Positions 16,995-24,702 of a DNA stretch of 64,000 nucleotides are shown piece by piece (position 1 is the stretch's first letter; each line of letters opens with the position of its first letter). The notes under the pieces are model-generated. The model had not been told where the DNA came from, made no database searches, and saw only the letters and a list, made by a program, of their open reading frames with translations. This DNA comes from Prevotellaceae bacterium UBA4359. GTDB lineage: Bacteria > Bacteroidota > Bacteroidia > Bacteroidales > Bacteroidaceae. A program made the position numbers and the translations under genes. The stretch lies in the NCBI GenBank assembly GCA_002393555.1, contig DGSP01000025.1, positions 52,917 through 116,916 of the forward strand, given 5' to 3'.

Positions 16995-17002
16995 CAAAGA
17001 TA
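16995..17002 (-). promoter_or_regulatory. -7 element upstream of the FGE remnant
   Basis: The minus strand reads TATCTTTG, matching TAnnTTTG. It places a start of transcription near 16989, about 28 nt before the signal-peptide ATG at 16961. No -33 TTTG is seen at the usual distance. Confidence 0.5.
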
Positions 17003-17157
17003 CGGGTTTCCATTTTTACCCCCCCGATTAACAATCTTTAACTTATAAGGAGCGACAAAAGCCCTCAAATAAAAGAACTTTTACTACAAAATAGCCATCG
17101 TGTCGTGCTTTTTCGCACCTGATTGGAAACGGAAATGTAACACTCGCGGCAGCGTTA

Positions 17158-17249
17158 GTGTTACAAGTGTAACAGCGGCAGTGTTACAAATGTAACAGTG
17201 GCGGCGTTACAAGTGTAACAGTGGGGGTGTTACAAAAATATAACGGTAG
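17158..17249. repeat. Four tandem 23-bp units with nested GTTACA/TGTAAC palindromes
   Basis: Units start at 17158, 17181, 17204 and 17227, each 23 bp, with consensus GYGTTACAARTGTAACAGYG followed by three variable bases. A degenerate partial unit precedes them (17135-17157). Each unit contains the dyad GTTACA..TGTAAC, degraded in the last copy. The array lies 150 bp upstream of the -7 element of the UpxY-like gene. It may be an operator array or a transcribed stem-loop repeat. It is too short and too palindromic to be a CRISPR array. Elsewhere in 17003-17400 nothing is recognisable. Confidence 0.75.
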
Positions 17250-17400
17250 ATGTGGAGAGAAGGCCGCCACGGGTGCGGAGAAAAGGGAACGGCGAAAGCG
17301 GTATGCCAGAAGCCAACGCACCACCGCCGGATTCGGCATTTATGTGAGGTTGAGAGAAAGAAAAGGGGGAAAGTCCTTTCCTCATTTCACATCTTTTTCT

Positions 17401-17408
17401 TAACTTTG
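17401..17408 (+). promoter_or_regulatory. -7 promoter element for the UpxY-like gene
   Basis: TAACTTTG matches TAnnTTTG and lies 34 bp upstream of the ATG at 17443. No good -33 element is seen. Confidence 0.55.
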
Positions 17409-17442
17409 CCACGTTTTATGCCATAAAACTTAGAAACTTTGC

Positions 17443-18006
17443 ATGGAAAACCCTACTTATCAGCCCACATCAGCACAACTCATGGATGTGCCGCAATGGT
17501 TCGCCCTGAAGGTGAGCCGGAAGGAGACGCTGGCCCTCAACGTGATGGAGCAGGCCGGTGTGCGCACCTATTGCCCGATGGTGGAGACCGACACGACCAT
17601 CCACGGCAAGAAGACCATCGTGGAGCGTCCGCTCATCCCCAACACGGTGTTTGCATACGCGCCGTTCCGCAAGATGAACACGCTGAAAAACCTGCATCCG
17701 TTCATCACCTACTGCTACAAGAAGGTGGAGGGAAAATACAAGATTCTGCAAGTGCCCACACGGGAGATGGAACGCTTCATCGACTCTTCGACCAAGATGA
17801 AGCAAGACATCACCTATTTCCATCCCGAGGAGGTGGAACTGCAGAAGGGTGACCGAGTGCGCATCGTGGGCGGTCTGTTCGATGGCTATGAGGGCACACT
17901 GCTCAAGGCTAAAGGCCGGGCCAAGCGCATGTTTCTCGTCAATTTCGAGATGCTCGGTGCGCTGGGCACACACATCGAGCCGCAGTACATCAGGGTGATA
18001 AAATAA
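17443..18006 (+). CDS. NusG-family transcription antiterminator, UpxY-like
   Basis: 187 residues. The NGN domain occupies about 18-115 (WFALKVSRKETLALNVMEQA and VRTYCPM, the usual 'WY.l.v...E..v...L...g...y.P' pattern). A KOW motif follows at about 134-165 (KGDRVRIVGGLFDGYEGTL). Specialised NusG paralogues of this size (UpxY in Bacteroides) ride RNA polymerase through long capsule operons and prevent premature termination. In Bacteroides upxY is usually the first gene of the operon it serves. Here it lies on the opposite strand at the far end, 39 kb from the polysaccharide promoter, and is monocistronic with its own promoter and terminator, so it would act in trans. The target operon is an inference from proximity. 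Confidence 0.85.
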   Translation: MENPTYQPTSAQLMDVPQWFALKVSRKETLALNVMEQAGVRTYCPMVETDTTIHGKKTIVERPLIPNTVFAYAPFRKMNTLKNLHPFITYCYKKVEGKYKILQVPTREMERFIDSSTKMKQDITYFHPEEVELQKGDRVRIVGGLFDGYEGTLLKAKGRAKRMFLVNFEMLGALGTHIEPQYIRVIK

Positions 18007-18007
18007 A

Positions 18008-18052
18008 AAAAGGGAGGGCGACCAACAATTGCTGTTGGTCGCCCTCCCTTTT
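18008..18052 (+). terminator. Strong rho-independent terminator after the UpxY-like gene
   Basis: A 20-bp perfect stem (18008-18027 with 18033-18052; core GGGAGGGCGACCAACA) with a 5-nt loop ends in TTTT and begins 2 nt after the stop codon. The flanking A and T runs make it potentially bidirectional. Confidence 0.9.
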
Positions 18053-18053
18053 A

Positions 18054-18150
18054 AGTGAAAAATGAAGAGTGAAAAATCTAAGTTACCTGCCATTCGGGTT
18101 GTTCCTCAATGACGAAAGTAACTTAGATTTTTCACTCTTCACTTTTCACT
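18054..18150. repeat. 33-bp inverted repeat with 31-nt spacer
   Basis: 18054-18086 and 18118-18150 are inverted repeats with a single mismatch. The core is GAGTGAAAAATCTAAGTTAC and the arms are partly iterated GTGAAAA. It sits between the UpxY-like gene's terminator and the stop of the minus-strand leucine-rich-repeat gene. It could serve as a terminator for the latter or be a MITE-like intergenic element. Confidence 0.75.
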
Positions 18151-18165
18151 CAAAACTCTTAACTC

Positions 18166-18936
18166 CTATGGCAGTTTTACGGTCCAATAACTGTGGGTGG
18201 GGGTGATGCGCCCGAACTTGCCCCACTTGGGATGTTTCTTGAAGTTCTGAAGACCTGCAGTTGGCACGTTGAGACGGGTGACATGAATCTCGCTGAAGAC
18301 ATTTTCGCCCAACTCGAAGGGCGTTGTCACTCGCAGGTTCACCTCGACGAGGCTGGTGTTGACAAAGGCTTCATCGTCAATAAACTCCATCGTGGTGGGC
18401 ATGTTCATCTTCTGCACGATGGTGCCATCGAAGGCATGCTTGCCGATGCGCTTCAGACCCTGCGGAAGATTGACCTTTTCCAGTCCCCAGCAGCCCATGA
18501 AGGCACCGTCGGGTATCTCGGTGATGCCATTGGGCAGGACGATGGAGGTGAGTTTCTTGCAGGTGCGGAAGGCGTAGGGAGCAATGGTCGTGACATGTGC
18601 TGGCACGGTGAACTCGCCCGTCTTGCCCGGAGGGCAGAGAATCAGCGTCTTACCATCCTTTGAATAGACCACCCCACCTTCTGACTTGAAACGGGGGTTC
18701 TCTGCATCGACCGTAATATAGACCAACTTGAAGCAATGGTCAACCACGTTTTGACCAATCGTATCGACTGATGCAGGAATTGCGAGGGAGGTCATCTCCA
18801 TGTGCTTATAGTAGGCCGAATCGGGGATGGCGGTCTGTCCGGCTGGAATGACGACATCGCCCTCGTTTTGGGCCTGCAGGCTTATAGCCATCATGCAGGC
18901 CAATGCTAATAGAACTATTTTCATACGTTTATTCAT
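18166..18936 (-). CDS. BspA-like leucine-rich-repeat secreted protein
   Basis: 256 residues from MNKRMKIVLLALACMM; MKIVLL at 18924 is the alternative start. The signal peptide ends at SLQAQ. At least five LRR_5/BspA-type repeats follow (for example TTIAPYAFRTCKKLTSIVLP, ITEIPDGAFMGCWGLEKVNL, KRIGKHAFDG). Such repeats form a curved surface used for adhesion or ligand binding. The start overlaps the stop of the upstream OmpA-domain gene by 8 nt, so translation is probably coupled. Its place after two outer-membrane barrel genes suggests an envelope role. Confidence 0.85.
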   Translation of the reverse strand: MNKRMKIVLLALACMMAISLQAQNEGDVVIPAGQTAIPDSAYYKHMEMTSLAIPASVDTIGQNVVDHCFKLVYITVDAENPRFKSEGGVVYSKDGKTLILCPPGKTGEFTVPAHVTTIAPYAFRTCKKLTSIVLPNGITEIPDGAFMGCWGLEKVNLPQGLKRIGKHAFDGTIVQKMNMPTTMEFIDDEAFVNTSLVEVNLRVTTPFELGENVFSEIHVTRLNVPTAGLQNFKKHPKWGKFGRITPTHSYWTVKLP

Positions 18937-20263
18937 TAGGGGTTTCTGACTCAAGAATCTGGCTCTTGCCTTCGCCTCGGTCGAGGAAGAAGATGACGGC
19001 ACGGTTCCACTCGTTCACAGAAGTGTAAGGCTGCACGGTGTCGCCCTTGTAGTCGATACGGAGGCGGTTGGTGGGTACGTGGAACTCGTTGACGAGCATG
19101 TCATAGACAGCCTGTGCGCGCTTTTGGGAGAGACGGAGGTTGTAGGCCGGATAGGCTGTCTCGATGTCGGCATAGCCAGTCACGATGAGGTTGATGTCGG
19201 GGTGGGTGGAGAGGAAGGTGGCCACACTCTTCACGTTCTTCTTCTGTGCCTCGGTGATGTAGAAACGATCGACATAGAAGGAGACCGTGGTCTGGAGAGC
19301 CTCATTGAACTTGAGTTTCTCAAAGATTTCAGGCACAGCCATATTCGCTTCGGCGAGTCGTTCGTTTTCATCGCTCCTCATACGCTCCAGACGCTCGATG
19401 ACTGCAGCATTGAGGTTTTTCACATAGTGGAAACGACGGCGACCGTGACAGTCCTTGAAGTGGAACTGCGCACCAAGCAACACGTCGAAGTAGGTGTCAT
19501 AGACACGGTCGTAGGTGTGGCCGTTGTACTTATCGTCGGTTCCGTTGAAAGTGACTTCGCCGATAATATCCCATGCCGGACTCACCTTCCAACGGCCTTG
19601 CAAACCCACATGAGCGGCAAAGTAGTTGCCGGGGTTGGTGTTGACCTCGTATCGGATGTTGCCGGGATTTTCGTCTGTGCCAGGCACAACCTTTCCGCCC
19701 TCGATGGAGATGCCTCGGCGCATGACGGCACACTTGTTCTTGTCGAAACCAAAGGTGTGGTTATAGCCCAAACCGATGATACCGATAAGGTTGAACACAC
19801 GGTCTTCCTTATACTTGAGTATGATATTGGTGAGATTGACAAGTCCATCGACATAGCCCGAGAACATGTTGTAGTGGTAATTGCCAAAATATTCGGGATA
19901 GGCATTGCTGATTTCCCATTCAGCACGTCCGACCTGCGGATGCAAGCCACCCGTGACACGGAGACCGAAAGAGGGATAGAACCATTTGCCGACACCAATG
20001 TTGAAACTCAAGCGCTCATTGCCGAAGAAATTACCAAAACGCGTATTTTCCGACATGGAGTGGCTGAGACCCACCTGGGCCACCACGAAGATATTGTCCC
20101 AGAAGTGGTAGTCGTCAAGATAAGCCATCTCATCGTAGTAGAGGCTGTCTTGGTCGAGTTTCATACGACTGGATGTGGAGTCTGTCACAAGGCTTTGCTG
20201 CCCCCAAACCCACAGGTTCAAAAGCAGCGCGCACATCAATGTATAGGTTCTTTTCTGTATCAT
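18929..20263 (-). CDS. OmpA-domain outer-membrane barrel protein (copy 1)
   Basis: 444 residues with an N-terminal signal peptide (ending VWGQQ). Residues about 50-290 are rich in amphipathic beta strands with repeated aromatic motifs (FGLRVTGGLHPQVGRAEW, YFDVLLGAQFHF), consistent with a transmembrane barrel. Residues about 320-435 are an OmpA/MotB peptidoglycan-binding domain that keeps the key pattern GYADIETAYPAYNLRLSQKR (the Asp and Arg that bind diaminopimelate). The barrel region is clearly homologous to those at 20315 and 23439. Of the three, this copy best preserves the peptidoglycan motif. It is transcribed after 20315-21580 with a 51-bp gap. Confidence 0.8.
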   Translation of the reverse strand: MIQKRTYTLMCALLLNLWVWGQQSLVTDSTSSRMKLDQDSLYYDEMAYLDDYHFWDNIFVVAQVGLSHSMSENTRFGNFFGNERLSFNIGVGKWFYPSFGLRVTGGLHPQVGRAEWEISNAYPEYFGNYHYNMFSGYVDGLVNLTNIILKYKEDRVFNLIGIIGLGYNHTFGFDKNKCAVMRRGISIEGGKVVPGTDENPGNIRYEVNTNPGNYFAAHVGLQGRWKVSPAWDIIGEVTFNGTDDKYNGHTYDRVYDTYFDVLLGAQFHFKDCHGRRRFHYVKNLNAAVIERLERMRSDENERLAEANMAVPEIFEKLKFNEALQTTVSFYVDRFYITEAQKKNVKSVATFLSTHPDINLIVTGYADIETAYPAYNLRLSQKRAQAVYDMLVNEFHVPTNRLRIDYKGDTVQPYTSVNEWNRAVIFFLDRGEGKSQILESETPNE

Positions 20264-20314
20264 ATCCTATTATTCAATCTTATTACTTCGAAAAAGTATG
20301 GTTCGGGAAAAACA

Positions 20315-21580
20315 TTAATCATTCACAATCAATTCGATATAATCGCCTATCGGCTTTATGTCCTTTTCACTGGCCACAATCCATATCTTTGCGGCAGGAA
20401 TCTCATAGCGTTCCAGCAGGATGTCGCGAATGGCTTCGGCGCGCTTGCGGAAGAGTTTGTCATCCACCGCCGTGCTGTTGGTGATGTAGATGATGCAGCG
20501 AGGATTGCGCGCCCAAGCATAAGCAGTGGTGTAGATGTTGGTCTGCTGCAAACGGTCAATGGCCGTATCGTTCTCGTCAAAAGCAATCAGGGTGTACATC
20601 ACCTGAGCATCCACGTCAATCGTATCGGTCATCTGAGCCAGTTCATCCTGACGCCTCCGCGTCTGTTCGCGGATGTTCTCGATAGAAGCCATGCGCTTGC
20701 GGTATTCGGTCATATCATGACGAGGATAGTAGAAACCTGGTGCCTGCCCACCTTTGTTGTTGAAACGGTAACTGACACCAATCAAATAATCGACGTGACC
20801 ATCCCAAGTGTTGCCAGTTGTCGGGTTACTGTCATAGGAGTTATCCAGAATGTTACCAATAACCTCCATGTGGATGTTCCAATTGCGGGCAACCATGAAC
20901 GTTCCTGCCACACCGGCACGAAGGCAGATGAGAGAGTGCTGGCGATTATCGTACTTGTCTTTATTATGCAACTGGTTGTTATGGCTGTTATAGTCATCAT
21001 CACCTGTTATCTCCTTGATGGCATTGACGAATTTTCCCGTTGTATAGTTACGCGACACCGAACCTCCGATGCCGACAATTCCCTGCAGATGGAACTTCCG
21101 ATTCTCGCGGAAGCCACAAATCAAGTTGGTGAAATTCAGCAGGTAATCGATGCTCAATCCATAAGAGTTCCACTTGAAACGGTTATGTTCCAAATCGCCA
21201 AACCCTGTATCAATCAAGTCTCCCACTTCGTCAACAACAGTGCCGAACTGGTTGTCCGTCACACCCGTGTTACGGTTATAGTTAATCTGGAAACGTACAC
21301 CACTGATGGGGGTGATTTCCTTACCAACTGCCAGCATGGCAGCAGGCCCCATCAGACGGAAGAACCCCGAGTGGGAACAGTCGCTACCAAAGTTGGAAGT
21401 AACACCTCCATACAAAGAAAGGTACCAGTTGTCCTGAAAGTTCGTGTTGGCCACATATTTCTTTTCCACCAATGGCACACTTAAGTCATCAAACAGCGTG
21501 ACTGTAGAATCCGCACGATTCTGAGCGAATGACGACAGACATACAAGTGCCGAAACCAATGTTAATGCAATTCTTTTCAT
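20315..21580 (-). CDS. OmpA-like barrel protein with degenerate C-terminal domain (copy 2)
   Basis: 421 residues with signal peptide MKRIALTLVSALVCLSSFAQ. The barrel region (about 45-290; VRFQINYNRNTGVT, VDYLIGVSYRF) parallels the neighbouring paralogues. A predicted helical linker (MTEYRKRMASIENIREQTRR) leads into a domain with OmpA topology (FRKRAEAIRDILLERYEIP), but the GY.D..G....N..LS..RA motif is largely gone and peptidoglycan binding is doubtful. It lies 125 bp after the sugar-nucleotide dehydratase gene with no clear promoter of its own. Confidence 0.7.
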   Translation of the reverse strand: MKRIALTLVSALVCLSSFAQNRADSTVTLFDDLSVPLVEKKYVANTNFQDNWYLSLYGGVTSNFGSDCSHSGFFRLMGPAAMLAVGKEITPISGVRFQINYNRNTGVTDNQFGTVVDEVGDLIDTGFGDLEHNRFKWNSYGLSIDYLLNFTNLICGFRENRKFHLQGIVGIGGSVSRNYTTGKFVNAIKEITGDDDYNSHNNQLHNKDKYDNRQHSLICLRAGVAGTFMVARNWNIHMEVIGNILDNSYDSNPTTGNTWDGHVDYLIGVSYRFNNKGGQAPGFYYPRHDMTEYRKRMASIENIREQTRRRQDELAQMTDTIDVDAQVMYTLIAFDENDTAIDRLQQTNIYTTAYAWARNPRCIIYITNSTAVDDKLFRKRAEAIRDILLERYEIPAAKIWIVASEKDIKPIGDYIELIVND

Positions 21581-21705
21581 TCTATCCTCTTATTCTTTAT
21601 TCTATAATTAGTATGGGAGATGTTACACTTTCATGAATACATGTTCGTTTGCAAGATGCCACTTAGTTTGCGAGATACCATTCTTCCGTGTTTTGCCCCA
21701 CTTTG

Positions 21706-23301
21706 TCAGCGCCCCTGTTCCAGTTCCCGGTCAATCGCTTCATAGACAGAGTTGTTACTCTTGAACTCTGGAACAATCAACTTCATCTTCCGCACTATCT
21801 GCATGTCATCAGCGGTTTTTGCCAGACACTCCAACTCATCAAACAACTTGCAGACATCCTCATATTCATACTGCTTCACTTTGGCCACATGAATCTTCGG
21901 GTGGACAGTCGGGAGTTCCTCTTCGTCCTTAAAGAGAACCTCTTCGTACAATTTCTCCCCCTCACGCAAACCCGTATATTGGATTTTCACGTCCCGTCGT
22001 CCGCTATTCTGTATCATCTTCTTGGCCAAATCGGCTATCTTCACGGGATGCCCCATGTCAAACACGAAGATTTCACCGCCATGCCCCATTGTTCCAGCCT
22101 CCAGCACTAATGCACAGGCTTCTGGTATCAGCATGAAGAAGCGTATGATGTCTGGATGCGTCACCGTTACGGGGCCGCCTGCATCGATTTGCTTCTTAAA
22201 CAGCGGAATGACCGAGCCATTGGAACCCAACACGTTGCCGAAACGGGTGGTCACAAACTGCGTCTTGGTCATCGTCTCATCAGCCGACTGCTGCACATGG
22301 GCATTCAAACTCTGCACATAGATTTCACAAAGACGCTTCGAACATCCCATCACATTGGTCGGATTGACAGCCTTGTCGGTCGAAATCATCACAAACTTCT
22401 TCACGCCATATTTCACAGACAGGTCGGCCAGGATGCGTGTGCCTACCACATTGTTCTGAATGCTCACACCAGGGTTCTCCTCCATCATCGGCACGTGTTT
22501 GTAGGCTGCTGCATGAAACACGAAATCGGGTCTGTTCTGCTCAAACACCCTCTCCATCCGTTCGCGGTTCGTCACCGTGCAAACCAACAACAGGCTATTG
22601 ATTTGCGGCCATTTCTCCTGCATGTCCAGCATGAGGTCGTGCATCGGTGTCTCGGCCTGATCTATCATGATGAGTTTAGCCGGAGCATAACCTGCTATCT
22701 GACGCACCATTTCACGGCCAATGCTTCCAGCCGCTCCTGTCACCAGCACCCTTTTCCCTCTCAGGAGTTCTCCTATCTTATCCATGTTCACCTCAATCTC
22801 CTGACGAGGCAGCAACTCCACTTCTTCACGCACATTTTCGCGCACAAGGTCTGCCAAGTTCTTCGCCACAATGCGCCAAAGCCACAAAGCCGCCGTTGCC
22901 CCGAAGAAAGTCAGCACAAACACGCGGTACGGGATTTGACTCGTGAAGGGCAATACATCTATAGCCCAGCGCAGCGACATGCACAACACGGTTCCGACCA
23001 GCATGGCAAAAGCCGTGCGCGACAAGTCTTTAAAAGCCAGAATTTTTGAAACATCCGTATAAGTATGGAAAATTCGCATGCCTATCCCATAGAAGACCAA
23101 GTCAATCAACAAGGTATAGAGTACGAAAGAACCATTCCCCACCAAGCGAGCAGGGCCATATACAAGAGAGTACATGAACAGCATGGCCATGAAAATTAGT
23201 GTTATATCCAAAACACTAATGGCCCAAAATGGTAATGCTTCCCTTGAAAAATACCAACTTACGAATCTTTTAACTATACCTGCCCTCTGTGGTTTCATCA
23301 T
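21706..23301 (-). CDS. Membrane-bound UDP-HexNAc 4,6-dehydratase, FlaA1/CapD/PglF type
   Basis: 531 residues from MMKPQRAGIVKRF; a longer reading to 23340 begins upstream of the -7 element at 23320-23327 and is rejected. AAAGGA lies just before the ATG. About four N-terminal membrane helices (residues about 20-150) are followed by a Rossmann domain with VLVTGAAGSIGREM and the active-site region ISTDKAVNPTNVMGCSKR, in which Met replaces the SDR tyrosine, as in the WbpM/PglF 'SMK' triad. The family converts UDP-GlcNAc to a 4-keto-6-deoxy sugar at the inner membrane. With the aminotransferase at 24703, the GNAT at 27708 and the transferase at 27123 it fits synthesis of an acetamido-trideoxy (bacillosamine-like) priming sugar. 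Confidence 0.88.
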   Translation of the reverse strand: MMKPQRAGIVKRFVSWYFSREALPFWAISVLDITLIFMAMLFMYSLVYGPARLVGNGSFVLYTLLIDLVFYGIGMRIFHTYTDVSKILAFKDLSRTAFAMLVGTVLCMSLRWAIDVLPFTSQIPYRVFVLTFFGATAALWLWRIVAKNLADLVRENVREEVELLPRQEIEVNMDKIGELLRGKRVLVTGAAGSIGREMVRQIAGYAPAKLIMIDQAETPMHDLMLDMQEKWPQINSLLLVCTVTNRERMERVFEQNRPDFVFHAAAYKHVPMMEENPGVSIQNNVVGTRILADLSVKYGVKKFVMISTDKAVNPTNVMGCSKRLCEIYVQSLNAHVQQSADETMTKTQFVTTRFGNVLGSNGSVIPLFKKQIDAGGPVTVTHPDIIRFFMLIPEACALVLEAGTMGHGGEIFVFDMGHPVKIADLAKKMIQNSGRRDVKIQYTGLREGEKLYEEVLFKDEEELPTVHPKIHVAKVKQYEYEDVCKLFDELECLAKTADDMQIVRKMKLIVPEFKSNNSVYEAIDRELEQGR

Positions 23302-23319
23302 TCCTTTGTAAAAACGATG

Positions 23320-23327
23320 CAAAGTTA
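23320..23327 (-). promoter_or_regulatory. -7 promoter element for the dehydratase gene
   Basis: The minus strand reads TAACTTTG (TAnnTTTG), 18 bp upstream of the ATG at 23301. This places the start of transcription inside the upstream-extended reading frame and fixes the start choice. Confidence 0.6.
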
Positions 23328-23438
23328 CGAAAAAAAACATTTACCATCAGTCTAAAAAGATACATTTCTCTTCATTTTTGTTTCATTCCGCCACTTTATT
23401 GAATAAAAACGCACCAAAATGTTTCGTTCGGAGTCAAT

Positions 23439-24683
23439 TTATTGCTCTACCATCTGAAAAACAACACCATCGATCCACTCTCCCTCCATCGGGAAAGGAG
23501 CCACTGCATCTTCATCAAACCAGAGTTCGAAGCGCGAGGAATCCACATCAAAATATCGGGTCAGTGCCCTACCTACCGACCTTGCACGTTTTTCTGCCAA
23601 GTGCATATCAGGGGACTCACTCTTTGTCGAGGCACCACAATACCCCTTCACAATCAGGTTCACTTGTGGGTTCCTCTTCAGAAAGTCGGCCACGATACGT
23701 AGGTTTTCCATCTGATAATCATTCACAAACGTGCGATCGACATAGAAGGAAATGTGGGTCTTCATCAGTTGGCCAAAAGCAACAGCCTCGCGACTCTCAC
23801 GCATTCTGTACTCTGCCGCCTTTTCCTCCTCCAGCAAAGTGGCCACCTTTGACTCCGAAGCCCTGAGCGAAGAGGCTTCCCACCGACGCACCTTATAGTA
23901 TCGGCTGTCGCCGTAATGGTCGGCCAGATGAACCCGAACACCCAAAGTCACATCCACATAAGAATCGAAGGAAAACTTATCCTTGTGTTTCACACCATTG
24001 TAATTGTCGTTCAGCATGTTGAAGGTTCCCTGCAATGTCAGGTCAGCCGTATTGCTCACCTTATAGAGGCATTGCAAACCACCTCGGAAGGCAAAGTTCA
24101 CAAAGTCCTTTCCATCAACAGGATAGCCGTATCGCTCCCAGCGGTCAACCTTGTCGTCGAAACCAAAAGAGTAATTCAGTCCCACACCAGCAAACAACTG
24201 CAAGTCAAGTGCCCGCTGCTCATTGTAGGGGAGCAGCAGACGAGTCAGGCTCAGCATCTCATCCACATAGAACGAAACGATTCGGTATGAATAATCTCCA
24301 TCGCCCAACAAGGTGCTGGCAGCCAAAGCCTCCTTACTGGCCCAGCCTTTCTGTTGCTTATACCCCAGCGAGAGCCGTGTACTCCACGAGTTGGAGAACT
24401 GTTTTCCCACGCCCAATTCCCCCATCGGCCCGCAGATTTTGCCCAATCCATGCCCACTCATGTTCTCGGCCATCGAGAGGGTCACACCTCCCTGAAAATC
24501 GAAGAACAAGTTGTCAGAGAAAATGTAGGGTCTCCACACATCTATGTACTCCACCGACTTAGGCTTCGGAGCCTCCCACTTCGGGCGTTTGGGACGCTTG
24601 GGCGCCTTCCACTTCTTCTGCTGCTGGGCAAGAGCCGGGAAAGCAACGAGAAGGGAGAACAGTATCAAACAGAATTTTCTCAT
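23439..24683 (-). CDS. OmpA-like barrel protein with altered peptidoglycan motif (copy 3)
   Basis: 414 residues from MRKFCLILFSLLVAFPALAQ, a signal peptide; upstream codons overlap the aminotransferase gene and are not used. A Lys/Pro/Trp-rich linker (KKWKAPKRPKRPKWEAPKPK) follows, then a barrel region similar to 18929-20263. The C-terminal OmpA-type domain (about 300-410) has SFYVDRTFVNDYQMENLRIV and GYCGASTKSESPDMHLAEKR: the binding-site Asp is replaced in GYCG while the Arg remains. It starts 20 bp downstream of the aminotransferase gene, so they are likely cotranscribed. Confidence 0.78.
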   Translation of the reverse strand: MRKFCLILFSLLVAFPALAQQQKKWKAPKRPKRPKWEAPKPKSVEYIDVWRPYIFSDNLFFDFQGGVTLSMAENMSGHGLGKICGPMGELGVGKQFSNSWSTRLSLGYKQQKGWASKEALAASTLLGDGDYSYRIVSFYVDEMLSLTRLLLPYNEQRALDLQLFAGVGLNYSFGFDDKVDRWERYGYPVDGKDFVNFAFRGGLQCLYKVSNTADLTLQGTFNMLNDNYNGVKHKDKFSFDSYVDVTLGVRVHLADHYGDSRYYKVRRWEASSLRASESKVATLLEEEKAAEYRMRESREAVAFGQLMKTHISFYVDRTFVNDYQMENLRIVADFLKRNPQVNLIVKGYCGASTKSESPDMHLAEKRARSVGRALTRYFDVDSSRFELWFDEDAVAPFPMEGEWIDGVVFQMVEQ

Positions 24684-24702
24684 AAATTCCAATTGTTTTT
24701 CC

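Noticed and set aside
16962..17034. Upstream start of the FGE-family fragment at 17034
   Set aside because: It begins upstream of the -7 element at 16995-17002, so it would not be transcribed, and the extra residues do not resemble the family. The ATG at 16961 opens a proper signal peptide in another frame.
17158..17249. CRISPR array
   Set aside because: Units are contiguous 23-bp tandem copies without unique spacers, and no cas genes are present. The same holds for 25905-25969.
19079..21484. An 801-codon open frame on the plus strand
   Set aside because: It runs antisense across two OmpA-type genes and the gap between them, with no motif and no promoter.
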